Below, one piece after another: positions 11,107-22,018 of a stretch of 64,000 bases of DNA. Each line of letters opens with the position of its first letter. The stretch's first letter is position 1. The notes under the pieces were generated by a model. It was not told the DNA's origin, ran no database searches, and saw only the letters and a program-made list of their open reading frames with translations. The stretch is from the NCBI GenBank assembly GCA_029378245.1, contig JARKIF010000024.1, forward strand, positions 248,001-312,000, in the 5' to 3' direction. Origin of the DNA: Roridomyces roridus. Its lineage: Eukaryota; Basidiomycota; Agaricomycetes; Agaricales; Mycenaceae. A program made the translations under genes and the position numbers.

Positions 11107-12156
11107 ATGTCGCCGGATTGCTCTCCCTCTGTGAGCCTCCCACCCGAGCTGGAACGTTTAATCTTCGAGACCGCTGCATTGCGCTACCCTGGCAGGATAC
11201 CGACACTGCTCCTCCTCGCAAAGCGCGTGCATGAATGGTGTGCCGCTGTGCATGGCCCAGAACGTTCCCAGCTGACTCGTCTTAGGATCGAGCCTCTCCT
11301 GTACCAGGTCATCCCAATAATCATATATGACGACCGCAGCAAAGCATATCGGCGCATGTCTGGTAGTCGGATGCTGGAACGACTCCAAGCCGGGGACAGA
11401 CCCCTACAATTCTTCTCCTCCGCCGTGCGAGATGTCGAGATCATCAATTTGGAACTCTTTCGCGGAAGCTCCGAAAAAGTCTGGGCCGACGACGATCTCA
11501 AGCGTGTTCTCAGCGCATGCGGCCCTAACATTCGGAGTCTCCTTATCATTGGGGATCTAGAGTCCAAACCCATTCTCTCCTCACTCGCCGACTGCCGACC
11601 CACGCGAGCCTTTGTAATTTCCGGTTTGGAGGAGCCCATGCCCGATTTCAAGCGTCTATTCTTCAGGAACGTCACACACCTCGTCATCGGGGAGCTGAAC
11701 CGTGTTTTACGCCTCCCCTCCGACCCGCCCCCCAACGAGGGCTACGAATTGGAAAGGGAGAGCCAGTGGAGTAAGATTCTCAAGCTTCCAGCTCTCACGC
11801 ATCTCGCCGTCATCCATCCCCTCCTTCCGTCCGCGGGACAACGTATCCTCGCAGGCGCACCGCATATCCGCGCCTTTGTCATCGTCCTGCTCGAGGACAA
11901 CGAGCCCTCGCCGGCACGAATCCGGGCGCGTCAAGAAATCCAGGCCTTTCCCTGGGACGATGATAGGGTCGTAGCTCTGCCGGCTGCCAGTGACTTGACG
12001 CGTGGGAGAGAAGGCTTTTCGACGAAGGCTTGGACGCCCCAGGTTGATGAGCTGTGGGCGCAGGTCGATGAGTTCATCGAAGATAAACGGAGAGGGAAGA
12101 TTCCGGGTGAGTGCTCTGGCAAGTCAGCTCAACATGCTCTGACAGAACTTGGCTAG
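11107..12156 (+). CDS. PPELERL-type uncharacterised protein, copy 3 (intact)
   Basis: An open frame of about 350 codons from the ATG at 11,107 (MSPDCSPSVSLPPELERLIF). An upstream in-frame extension exists but is not shared with copy 1. The second intact member of the family, it serves as the reference for the broken copy at 5,087. Recurrent features are RIEPLLYQ near residue 60, RDVEIIN near 120, DDLKRVL near 140, THL-IGELNRVLRLP near 195, and a basic end EDKRRGKIP. A GTGAGT/AG pair at about 12,108-12,145 would splice to the same stop at 12,156, because the intron length is a multiple of three; copy 1 has the equivalent donor. The N-terminal motif is F-box-like but incomplete. No function is assigned. 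Confidence 0.7.
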   Translation: MSPDCSPSVSLPPELERLIFETAALRYPGRIPTLLLLAKRVHEWCAAVHGPERSQLTRLRIEPLLYQVIPIIIYDDRSKAYRRMSGSRMLERLQAGDRPLQFFSSAVRDVEIINLELFRGSSEKVWADDDLKRVLSACGPNIRSLLIIGDLESKPILSSLADCRPTRAFVISGLEEPMPDFKRLFFRNVTHLVIGELNRVLRLPSDPPPNEGYELERESQWSKILKLPALTHLAVIHPLLPSAGQRILAGAPHIRAFVIVLLEDNEPSPARIRARQEIQAFPWDDDRVVALPAASDLTRGREGFSTKAWTPQVDELWAQVDEFIEDKRRGKIPGECSGKSAQHALTELG

Positions 12157-12545
12157 CTTCCGAGTATCGTTTGCTACTCGACAGTTCTTTTTCGCGTAGT
12201 TTGTTTATTTTCTTTCATCGCTGGTATACGAGCACTCATGAGGACTAGAAACCGTCACGTAACAAAGGCACCAGCAGACACTCCAGAAGAACATAAATGT
12301 TTCATTTACCTTTCACAAACCTTTCAACTTAAAGCTACTCGACTCGGAGTCGGTGTTTCTTCTTTTTTTTTTGGTAGACTCAGCTTGTTCTGCTTTCTGA
12401 TCAATAGTAACTGTCCATGCCCAAAGTCACTGCTTTAATATTAATTCCCACTCGGGGAACGAGTCCGAAGGGGAAGTGGCAGTGATGGTGATATCATCGA
12501 TCACTATTGCCAATCACGGCATCACATCATCTTGTCTGCTCTCTC
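12157..12545. other. Intergenic, nothing recognised
   Basis: AT-richer sequence follows the PPELERL gene. No coding-like frame, RNA gene or repeat stands out until the TIR element. Confidence 0.4.
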
Positions 12546-12895
12546 CCGCATCAGTCTTTTGACAAAGATCTTGCGACCTTTTTGGGCTTGGCAGCTTGTG
12601 GCACAAGCTCGCAAGGTCAAAGCGAGGGTTAAAATCCCGGAAATGGTTGAAAGTGGGGCTGAAAAAAGGTATTAGTGATGGAGGAGATACACTGAGAGGC
12701 AATGGAAGCATGTACCAGTCAGATCCAGGGTCGAAGGAAATAAATCTGTGTGGTCCGATGGGAGTCGAACGAGGGACCTTGCAAGTTTCAGGACCTGGCT
12801 TGTGAGCTTGCGGGCTTGCGCAGATTTGGCGGGCACTTGCGGGCTTGAATGACCTTGTACAAGGTCACAAGCTAGATGTCAAAAGTCTGATGCGG
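12546..12895. mobile_element. 350-bp TIR element (non-autonomous)
   Basis: The ends are inverted repeats. ccgcatcag[t/a]cttttgac is shared in inverted orientation, followed by a weaker match (agatcttgcgacctt against tctagcttgtgacctt). The interior has repeated gcttgcgggcttg words. It also has, on the reverse strand at about 12,748-12,775, a GTTCGACTCCC motif like a tRNA T-arm/B-box with poor stem pairing. No target-site duplication is obvious, so the exact ends are uncertain. No coding frame is present. Confidence 0.6.
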
Positions 12896-13048
12896 CCACG
12901 ACATCGGCTGATTCTTCTCAAATGCATCCTTCGTTGAGTCCCTCTAGTTTACAACTTCTCCCAACGGCCTTTCGGGTAACACTAAGTAGCCACGAGTAGT
13001 TCCTCCTGGGATCACACCTGTCGTCCACAGAAAACTGCATCCGTCGCC

Positions 13049-14444
13049 TTGAATGGCTTCTTGGACGACCTCTTGCAGTTGCTTGATTATGGCGCATCAA
13101 AACCACAATTCCTCAATCGACTGTTCCTCCCTGCTTTCTATGCTCACCTGGGCTACGCCGCCGCCGAGCAGATAGAGCGATGCGAGGTACTGGAGAACAC
13201 GCAACCCGTCGTCATGGCCTATGCCGCAGTGCAAGGTATCATAAACATCCACGAACTCCCACGGGAGGCCGAGCTCGAGATGTGGCCCGGGCTGTGGAAG
13301 TGGTGCAAGCTCATAATCAAGTATGATTATTGCATGCCGAACTTGGGGGACCCGCCGTACCGACCCAACGAGGTGCGAGATCGGGATACTTATGGGTAAT
13401 GTTATCACTCACTCGTGCGCTTGCTTCGGACTCATATAACCATCCTCAACCTCATCCACACGCTCCATGAGCGTTGGGAGACCATGACCGACAATATCAA
13501 CGCAGTCCCCGAGCTGCGCGCCTTCGTGGGTAGGGCCTGGGTCCTTCTTTCACGCAAGGACCAATGGAGACCCGGAATACAGTTCCCGGATTCGAAGGCG
13601 TTACGCATTTGATTCTGAAAGGCAGGGACCTCTCCAATCGGGAGCACAGCGACGATCTCGTGGAGGGATACGGTGGTCCTCTCGCAGATTTTGCACGACT
13701 CCTCACAAAATTCGTTAGACCGCTGCACTCATGGTCATCCCGACAACGGAGCCGTTTCGACCTGATTTAGGGCGATTGTTGGCTCAAGCAGGAGATCGCT
13801 CTCGAGAGGGAGTTCAAGTGCTGCGCGAGCTGCGAGAGCACAATTTACTCTTCTGTGCACTGCCAGAGTTTGGATTGGCTTCGGGGACATCGGCACAGAT
13901 GCAGTGCGATTCGATTGCATGCAATACGTACGTGTCATCGTATCATGGCCATAAAATTCTAAGTAGCCGCCTACATAGAGAAAACCCGGATCCGGTCAAC
14001 TCAAGCGACCGGTCGCTCATACGAACTATCATGGACCTCGGATACGAGGCGAATCTCATGACTGTCCTCCTCAGCGAGCTATTACTCCTGCACCCTCCTG
14101 CACCAGTACCCAGAAAGCCAACCCGTGGTTGTAATCCGCTGTGGGGATGGCAAGATCGGCGTCCAATGTTTCGTCCTGCAGGACCCAGCCTTTGGTCCTC
14201 TGCTCAAATTTCTGGTCCAGTGCTGGTGAGTCGGTTGGAGCAGGCGGCTGCGAGCGGGGGTCGGATGCACCTGCATGTGTTTGTATTTCATGATGCCGCG
14301 GAGAGGCTGGTTGGATGTGTGATACCAATGTGGATGCGAGATGGGTTGGTGGAGTTGGCCCGGGAGGTTCCTGCGGGCATCAACGAGATGGATAAAGTGC
14401 AGGAGCTTAGGGAGGCGACGTGTGTTCCGACTCCTATACATTAG
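13049..14444 (+). pseudogene. Decayed gene of the agaricomycete MYND-finger-associated family
   Basis: Coding-like blocks in the order of a large agaricomycete family whose members often carry a MYND zinc finger. They are an N-terminal helical exon (13,049-13,399, ending DTYG before GTAATG), HLRAFVGRAW-like ELRAFVGRAWVLL at about 13,520, VTHLILKGRDL at about 13,595, GVQVLRELREHNLLFCALPEF at about 13,820, and SGGRMHLHVFVF near 14,260. The blocks lie in different frames that I cannot connect by normal introns; for example an alternative frame carries VVVIRCGDGKIGVQCFVLQ at about 14,130. I see no MYND Cys/His cluster. A pseudogene is the best reading; an unusually spliced gene is possible. Confidence 0.5.
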
Positions 14445-14822
14445 AAAGTTCTTGTTAGTCAGTTCTATGGAGGAACACTCGTGGGCATTGTACGCAGTTG
14501 TGTGATCGAGGGTCATGTCGCTCATAGCTCAAAGTCCAAATTGATTGACAGCGACGGATAGGCTGCTGAATGGCAACAGAAAGGGACCGGTCCAGTATGA
14601 GTTAACGTTGACGTGTGCCAGACCAAGACCTCCGAGGGTGAAAGAGTGAAGCTTCGCTAGTAGGACTTTCACTTTTGGATCGAGGCAGTATTACCTCAGC
14701 ATGTGTACCGTTACCTGGAAATTGAAGGCTGGGCAAAAGTGTGTGAGGAACTAAGAGTAGGATCAGATATCATGTGCATCGACAGTAGTATGTGGCCGGT
14801 GCACGACCTCCCCTTTCACCTC
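14445..14822. other. Spacer upstream of tRNA-Pro
   Basis: No gene or repeat is recognised between the decayed MYND-associated gene and the tRNA. Confidence 0.4.
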
Positions 14823-14907
14823 GCTCTCGTGGTCTAGTAGAATGATACGTGCTTTGGGTCATATCATTCAATGCACGGGGTCCCGGGTTCAAATCCCGGC
14901 GAGGGTC
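14823..14907 (+). tRNA. tRNA-Pro (anticodon TGG) with short intron
   Basis: The full cloverleaf is readable. The acceptor strand GCTCTCG pairs with CGAGGGT (two G-T pairs). The D-arm is GTCTAGTAGAATGATA. The anticodon stem CGTGC pairs with GCACG, with loop TTTGGG holding anticodon TGG at 14,855-14,857. The T-arm is CCGGG-TTCAAAT-CCCGG. About 13 nt after position 37 (TCATATCATTCAA) do not fit the loop and are a typical nuclear tRNA intron. The A box (TGGTCTAGTAG) and B box (GGTTCAAATCC) serve as the internal promoter. Confidence 0.93.
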
Positions 14908-14919
14908 CTTTTTTTGACT
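14908..14919 (+). terminator. RNA polymerase III terminator
   Basis: A run of seven T residues starts two bases after the tRNA-Pro discriminator base (tccttttttt), the standard Pol III stop signal. Confidence 0.85.
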
Positions 14920-15205
14920 TTTATCAAATTCCTTCTCGGCATTCCAAATTCACCCTTTGGTGCGTGCCTTCTAGCACACCTCAATCATCGCCTTCTCTGC
15001 ATTTTTCTCTTAGGCTACCCAATAAATCATGGAACGGGGACCAACATTAATCTTGCGACCGTGCTCGTCGATCGAACTGGGTAACTTGTGTTCACTCATT
15101 TTTCACGAAGTCTCTTTACATACGTGAAATTCACTACAGTCTGCACAGCGTTCTGTATACTGGAGTAGTAGTCCAAATAATACAATAATCCGCTGAATTT
15201 CGATC

Positions 15206-16573
15206 TCACAACACTCCGACAAATCCAGCCACGACGGCTACCAGAACAAGGAGGACGGGGGCAGCTCGCGTCTGACCGGCCGCATTATTCGGAGCGGTGC
15301 TAGCGTTGTCTGCAGCGGCGACAGCTGGGGCTTGCGAAGCTTGAGCGCCGAGAGTGAGGCCGCTGGGAACTGGGACGAAGGTTACCGGGTGAGTGATGAC
15401 TGCCGGGGCGGGAGCGTTGTTCGCGCCGGCGTTCTGAGGAGACTCGGGCACGGGGTCGGAAGAAGAGGACGACGGGGCGGGAGGAGGAGCTGGAACTGCG
15501 CTCGCGATGGGGACGTAGGAGACTGCGTGGGTGATTAGACCATTTGGGGCCGCGCTCGGGTTTGAGCCTGCATCTGCTGGCGGAGGAGGAGCCTGCGTTT
15601 GCTGAGGCTGAGGCGGCTGGTCCATCATCATGCTGAGAGATTGAAATCAAATAGGTTGGCGGATGGGAAAAGGAAGAAAGAGGACGCACGTCGTCGAGGT
15701 GGTCATGGCCATCGGCGGCGGCATCTCCATGGTCATCCCCTGGTCCATTGTCATAATGCCCATACCCATCCCTTTGTCCGTGGTCATCATGCCCCTGTCC
15801 ATGGTCATCATGCCCCTGTTCATGGTCATCATGCCCTTGTCCATGGTCATCATGCCCTTGTCCATAGTCATCATGCTATTCGATGGTTCGGAAACACGGC
15901 AAGAATGTCAGGATACTCGAACACGCACGTCTCGGTCATCATGGGCGGAGGCATCATCTCTTTCGTCTTCTCTCTCATCATCCTGGGTATTCTGTGAGTA
16001 GTGGTCACACTTTCTGGGGTAGAACGGACGTAGTCATCTGCATGGACGGCGGCGGCGGCGGAGGAGGAGGAGGAGGCGGAGGAGGCGGCGGCGGCGCTGC
16101 TTTAGTCTGTTTCGCCTTTGCACTGAATGTCCAATGCGTCAGAAATCAATTTAAACTCGACGAAGGAGACGCACGTAGTGGATGTAGTGGATGTGGTCGT
16201 CTCTTGTGAACCCTGCCCAAAGGTCGGATCCTGTGCAATACCAGCGGGGCAGTCACTGGACCCGGAACTAAAGGCCCCGTCCTGCATATATTGTGTTCGC
16301 ATAACAGCACACGAGAATAGTAAGAGAAACTCTGCGCACCGCAGCAAAGAATTGACACGGTCCCGCCCCCTTGTAATCGCACTCGGCGAAACTTCCGTCG
16401 GTGATGGCAGAGCTCCCGACGAGGGGCGACCCAGCCTTGTCTGTCGACGCGCACTTGACGTTCGGGGAGATGGTCGTGGAGAGGGCACGCGGGAGGGGAC
16501 GGACGATGGGAGACCCAAATACGGTGACGCTGGCAGATGCAGTCAAGAGGAGCAGGAATGCTTGAGAACGCAT
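15206..16573 (-). CDS. Secreted, GPI-type Met-rich/Pro-rich repeat protein
   Basis: Predicted extracellular or wall-anchored protein of 369 residues in six exons: 16,573-16,340, 16,281-16,175, 16,122-16,030, 15,991-15,929, 15,875-15,690 and 15,632-15,206. It starts MRSQAFLLLLTASASVTVFG (signal peptide). A Cys-containing domain follows, then a 14-15 Pro run, then exon 4 with MMPPPMMTET. Exon 5 holds about seven copies of MMTMDKG-like units, and a Pro/Ala/Ser-rich region ends in a hydrophobic tail (VLLVLVAVVAGFVGVL) suitable for a GPI signal. The start at 16,573 is preferred over the upstream Met at 16,642 because it opens the signal peptide. Introns 2-5 are all phase 2, so exons 3-5 are symmetric. 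Each exon ends MTT, TET or TST before GTGCGT or GTCCGT. No homologue is recognised; the Met repeats could bind metal, but that is speculation. Confidence 0.7.
16041..16096. repeat. GGC/GGA triplet tract encoding polyproline
   Basis: An uninterrupted run of ggc and gga triplets lies inside exon 3 of the secreted repeat protein. It encodes 14-15 consecutive prolines on the reverse strand and is likely length-variable. Confidence 0.85.
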
Positions 16574-17497
16574 GATTGGCAGTAGAAGGAGTATCAAAAG
16601 AGCGAAGTGGGGCGTTGAGCTAGCAACAAAAGAGAAAAGCAAGAGGCGTCCAGCCGGGAGGGCGTCTAGCGCGAGGAAAGTGAGAATGGGAGAAGGGTGG
16701 AAGCGTAAAGAGAGGCGTGGCTATGGCTTGTTTTGGTCCCGGAGAAATACCCACAGCCTGTCTGTCATGGGCGTAACCGGTGGCTGATTGGGCGTTGATT
16801 TGAATGACGACTCCCGGCGACGCTCAAAGTCGACCTGACATTCCCTCCGGCTCCCAACCGGCTTCGGATTATTTTCCCCTCGTAGCCTTGACAATCTTCT
16901 CTTAATTTTCCAGTCAATTTGTGCGCTCCCAAGCACTCCCGAGTGTGGGAACCGATAGTTTGGTACCTCGATTTCGACCAAGTTTCGAGCCTCGGGACAT
17001 TGGCTGGGCATCACTCCTGATGCCAATCTCCACGCAGACAATGACATGCACCGAGATGGGTACATATTGTCTAGACTTTTCGAGGCTCCGAGACGTACGT
17101 CGACGTCGGAGCCATAGAAAGGTGGGTAAACACCGACGTTGGGCGAGCCGCGCAATTTGAATTCTCATTCAGTGTCAACGTTCAAACATTCAACATTCAA
17201 CCCCATGTGATGTCCAGGACGTTTCATGAGTCGCTCTTCGCGTTGCGCCATCATGATCAAGCGACGCATCAGATGCGCCTCGCCCCGCGCCGCCATGATG
17301 TTCCACATCGTCTTCTTCTTATCTTGCTAATCTTACATACCTACACCCAAAAATCGTACACTCTCCGAGGGACTGGAAATCACAGCACCTCTTCCCCTCT
17401 TTCCGTTTCCGGATCTGGGTCGGAACCTGCCATCTCAACTCGATGTTCTCGTTCATGCGGACCCTGTTGGAAAGTGTCATGTCAGCCCTCTCCGCTC
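16574..17497. other. Intergenic, nothing recognised
   Basis: Upstream region of the secreted repeat gene and downstream region of the next DUF6534 gene. Short frames exist on both strands but none has domain or splice support. Confidence 0.4.
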
Positions 17498-19113
17498 TCA
17501 ATGCACAGATCCAGAACTCACCGCAGGCACCCATTTCCTCTCTTCCTCATACACAGAAGTTTCGTGTACACCCCCGAAGCCTGTTGACAGCCTCCCGGTA
17601 CCGGCCATCGTGTCTGTTGTTGCTGCGAATACCAGGGCGGACTGAGCTTGATTGCGACTCGTGTGCATGGGGAGGGAGTCGGAGATGATGCGGTCGGAGT
17701 GCAGTTGGCGGTTGGGGCGGCGGAGGTTTAGAGTGAGCATTAGGCTGTTGGAGTAGAATTTGCCGAGGATGTACGCCCTGCGCGTAGATAGAGTTCAGAG
17801 TCGAGTGGAAGAAGGCCATATGGTTGCACGCACGGAACGACGTGATAATTCGCTGTAGGGTACCCGAGAAACAGACCGAGTTCGACGGCAGCGGAGAGCG
17901 CTGTAGCTGTTCCGGTGGTGATTACCCTGTTGATGAGTCGTGTGAGAAGAGTTTCGGATCGATCCCAGGTCGCCTTCTTTCGTGCGCTTGCCAGCTATAG
18001 GAAATCGTCAGAAACAATGAGAAGAGGTGAATGAGATGAGCTATGATATGCACGATGTAGGTCATGGACGAAGCGATGAGGATGTCGTCTGCTAGGCTGG
18101 CTGCTAGCCACGTCTGGGTTAAATTTATTTATCATTACTTGTGCAGAAAGGGATGGCAGAGTGGGCGCACCGCGAATCCGGGATGTAGTCGAATGAGGTT
18201 GTTCACGTTCGGCGGGTGAAGCAGCTGAATTTAATTCTAAGTGTGATCCACAAACGGGCGAGGTAACGCACCAGCATGCCGCTAACCATAGCGGTGACGC
18301 TCTCCGTTAGAGCGAGCTGCGTTTGAGCTTTTGTCAGATATTTGGGCGAGCGAGAGCGGATTGATAACTCACCACTACCACGATGATAGCAATAACTCGT
18401 AGGAATATGCTGTCCGCCAATTTCCAGATGCGGCTGGAGCACTAGTGGTGAGCGATTCTCGAGGGAAGCCGAGGCCGTCTTACAACGCATAGAATATCTG
18501 GACTATACCACCAACTGTGCAGCATCAAGTTACGTGTACGGAGAAGGGAATGGAGAGGATCCACACACCTAGCCCTGACATGAAGGAGATCATCCCCGCT
18601 GACCAGACGAGATCCTCAAAGATCTGCGCTTTGCCCCAACTCGATACGATGCACCACCAACCGTGGTGTGTGAGCATCACGGTTTGTGCGAAGTCAAGGA
18701 CGAAGAGCATGTACACTGCGAGGAATGAGGGTTCACATGTGAAAAGGGAGCGGAGAGGATGGATGGCTACGCACCGAGAAAGCGCACGCCGAGCTTGTCG
18801 GATGGGAATTTTTGGTAGTACGTGTCTGCGAGTGGCGCGGGTTAGCGCCGAACGGGGGCGCTGACGGGAGTGAGTGGACAGACACGTTTGCGTGACGAGT
18901 GTCCCGAAGAACATCCAGTTCAGGATGCTGGCTATGAACTACCGGGCGGATGTAAATCGATGAGGAGTGAGTGGATGTGGTAGATGACTGACCACCGGAC
19001 CAACGCTGGGGCGCGGATAAGGCTTTGGCCATGCGAGACGAGGAGAGACGGACGACGCACGTAGCCGCAATCTCGCTGTCCAGTGACTCGAGCAAGATAT
19101 GTGGGGAACCCAT
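17498..19113 (-). CDS. DUF6534 family multi-pass membrane protein, second gene
   Basis: The reverse-strand start is at 19,113 (MGSPHILLESLDSEIAAT). Successive exons read FIASILNWMFFGTLVTQT, YYQKFPSDKLGVRFLV, YMLFVLDFAQTVMLTHHGWW, LVWSAGMISFMSGL, VGGIVQIFYAF joined to RIWKLADSIFLRVIAIIVVV, TQLALTESVTAMVSGM, TWLAASLADDILIASSMTYI, LLTRLINRVITTGTATALSA and KFYSNSLMLTLNLR. These are the family segments in the expected order, including L-R-ITTGT and FYSNSL-LTLNLR. The hydrophilic C-terminus ends KWVPAVSSGSVH at 17,498. Introns are short with GTGCGT, GTGAGT or GTGTGT donors. The gene is distant from the tandem module and its sequence is divergent, so this is not a recent copy. Confidence 0.7.
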
Positions 19114-20003
19114 GGTGGTGGGGGAGAAAGAAAGTGGGCCAGCGATAGACACCGAGATGCTTATATCAATTAATTCAATTAGACGTGACGGTATTTCCGC
19201 CATTCCGACGCGTGTGCCTTGACTGCGAAAATCTGGAACGATGTGGGCCCCGACGACAGGTAATTCAGTGGAATCAGGATCATGATACTTCTTGGCCTGG
19301 AGCCACATGATGGGCCGGGATGGCAAACTGTGTGGCACGGTGTGCTGCGTCGCGGGAGTAGCCGTTGCCGGAGGAGGAGCCTGGAAATGAATATTGCAGC
19401 AATCATTGAGACTTGGAGCTAGCTTAGTGCGTCCGGGGGTTGTAAGATTGCCGCCGGCGGGTCAGTCAATGAAGCGGAAGACGCCATGTCTCCAAAAGGA
19501 GGACACGACGGAGATCAGGTAGTTTGCCATCCAAATGAGATTGACGGCTCCTAGCAGCGGCTGATAAGCAGCCTGAGAACTTGCTGAGAACCACGGATGA
19601 CGGGAACCCACGAAATGGGCGGAATAGGCTTCAAGACTCAGCCAGTCACAGGATATAGACCAGGCCGCGTGAAGGGTGGGGTGATTGGTCCCAGGATGCG
19701 GGCGCCTGGGGCGCCGAGGAAGACGTGAGGAGAGAAGCGTGAATACTTAGTCAGTCACGTGGATCTTTCCCAAGCTTTTGATCCGACCATTTTCCGCCTC
19801 GGCCCTCTGGCCAACCTCTGGCAACTCTCTCCCAGTAACTGCAATACTACAGAGAAACTTCAAATTCAAAATTGTAGACCTCAATTGGACCTCTCATCTT
19901 GTTCTTTTCATCCAACCCCCTCGGCCCAATACTGAAAATTGAGATCTTCCCGGTGGAGTTGCACAAGGGCTCTTGAAGCAAGGAATACCGACAACAAAGT
20001 ACG
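19114..20003. other. Intergenic with an unassigned coding-like stretch
   Basis: On the reverse strand around 19,470-19,620 a frame reads LGAVNLIWMANYLISVVSSF. Around 19,180-19,400 another is Pro/Thr-rich. They could be remnants of a membrane-protein gene or upstream exons of the DUF6534 gene, but I cannot link them. Confidence 0.3.
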
Positions 20004-22018
20004 CTAGGCTGCAGTTATACTACCGTATCTATACGCGAGACTACTCCTCCGACTCTCGGAGGCGGAAGCAGTCCCAGCCCGACTCAAAAGCAGGGAAGAG
20101 CGAAAGACGCTGCGCCGATGTTCTACAATTCTGTCGGTGTTCAGGAGGATTCAGGATTGGAAATGTCCTTCTGTACGGGGAGTACGCACCCCTGCATGAC
20201 AGCCGCGTCGCTAACTCTAGACGCCTGTTGTTTCCTCACATTGTCTCCGTAGCGGTCCGTCTCGTCGACAATTTCTTCAGACAGTATTTCCTGGATGATC
20301 GAGTTAGTCAAAATTTTGGCTGTTAGTCTGATTGAAGGCGCACCTCAATGATATCCTCGAGCGTAATAACACCCATCGCACCGCCGGCCACACCAGGAGA
20401 TCGACTAATGAGAAGAAGATGAGCGCGGCCCGTTTGGCTGTGCATCCCAAGTCGTTGTTTAGCCGCTGAAGGAAAAGGCGCAATGCAACGCACAAATAAT
20501 CCAGCGCCTGAAAACAATCAATACTGGGCGGCGCCTCCGGGAGGATCGATAGCGAAAAGTGGGAGATGGGCAGACGCAGTGCGGGGTCGTACCCAAGGAG
20601 CTGAGTCGAAGTTGATGTCAGGAACTGAGACAGGAAACGAGGATAGATGCACCTTTTTAACTAACAACAATCCCACAAACGCGTCAGGCTTCCCTTTCTC
20701 GTGGACCGGTATGCGCGAATATCCGCTCGATATCCTATTTCGACATTATAACGCGATCGAATGGAAACGGAGGGGTTCGCGTACACCATCTGTAAAAGTT
20801 CAGAGTCCAAAATCGCGTCGGTTGCAAGTGTCACGACGTCCTAACACGTTCAGCCTCTCACCAAGTTCGAAACAAGACAAACTCACACTCATCGGTGTCA
20901 TAATCTCCTCCACCCTCTTCGCCCCAAGCTCCAACACTCCATTCAAAATCCCAACCTCATCATCCCTTAGTGGACCAGACGCCCCGTGGCTGTGAAACTG
21001 CAACAAAGTCTTCAACTCCGCCTTGTCGTATATATGTGGGCCATGAGAGCCAAGCACCCAGTCGAGGAGCCGAGCGATGGGATATGCGAGAAGGCCGAGG
21101 AGGTACATGAGGGCGAGAACGAAGGGCGCGAAGAGAGCGCCGATGGAGAGGCCGTAACGGACAGAGACAGCTTGAGGAATGATTCTTCGGGGAGGTCATG
21201 GTTAGCGAGGCTAGTTGTCAACAGAACAATGGACGCACTCGCTGGGTAGTTGAGGACCGAGTGGTTGACCCTGAAAGTATCAACTCACCCGAATACGACT
21301 GAACTTTGTGTCAATAGCAGCGCCCTTGATTAGAGCGCACTCACCGATAGACACCGTGGATAGCGCGACCGCGGCGAATCCACCCCCAATCTGCTACTTT
21401 GTCACGACACCAGAGTGAAATGAAGTAGAGATGGCGCACGGCACTGTCCAAGAAGATGGGCAAACTTTCATTAATAATCTGAAATACACTGAATGAGAGT
21501 CTTCTCGAGCGTGCAGATAAAGGACTCACCACATTGCAGAGCAGCAAGACCTGGCATCATGAGAACATAGAAGCCAAATCACGGCCCAGACACACGTACG
21601 ACGAGGACCCAATGCCGACGGTTGTGCAACAGCTCTCGGACTAGTTCCAAGTGAGCGAACAGAAACCACATGAAAGAGTAGCACGCACCTTTCGACGCAT
21701 TTGCCCGTTCCCCTGGGTCTTGGGACGACGTCGCCAGCACATGCAAATACAAATCGTCGAGTCCCATTAAAGCTAGAGTCAGCCTAAGTGTACAAGCAAT
21801 GATGTAAGCGGGGCCCCGAGGGAGGGAGGGAGTTAGTTGGCTTACCCTGCAAATACACCTCCGAGCAAGACAAGGACCATGCTGATGCCCATTTTCCACC
21901 AAAATCCCGACGACCACAGATCTGGGTGCGCCTCTTGCTGCACCTCGCCCAACGACGCCGGGTAGGATGCTGCATATCCGATTCGCAGCAATAGTAAGAC
22001 AAGAGAGGGAACACGCAT
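20004..22018 (-). CDS. CNNM/Mam3-type DUF21-CBS membrane protein
   Basis: Ancient conserved-domain (CNNM/Mam3) protein, implicated in divalent-metal homeostasis at internal or plasma membranes. It starts at 22,018 with MRVPSLVLLLLRIGYAASYP (signal-like). The DUF21 helices are KMGISMVLVLLGGVFAGLTL, LMGLDDLYL, INESLPIFLDS, GGGFAAVALSTVSIVVFG, IIPQAVSVRYGL and LLGLLAYPIARLLDWVLG. The linker RDDEVGILNGVLELGAK leads into VEEIMTPM and the CBS pair, with the hallmark GVITLEDIIE joined across an intron to EILSEEIVDETDR. The tail reads VMQGIVEHRRSV and ends at 20,004 (ITAA). About nine introns of 45-65 bp preserve frame. The order and spacing match full-length fungal members, so the gene looks functional. 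Confidence 0.85.

Noticed and set aside
16721..17168. Overlapping reverse frames upstream of the secreted repeat gene
   Set aside because: Arg-rich composition, no domains and no conserved splice pattern.
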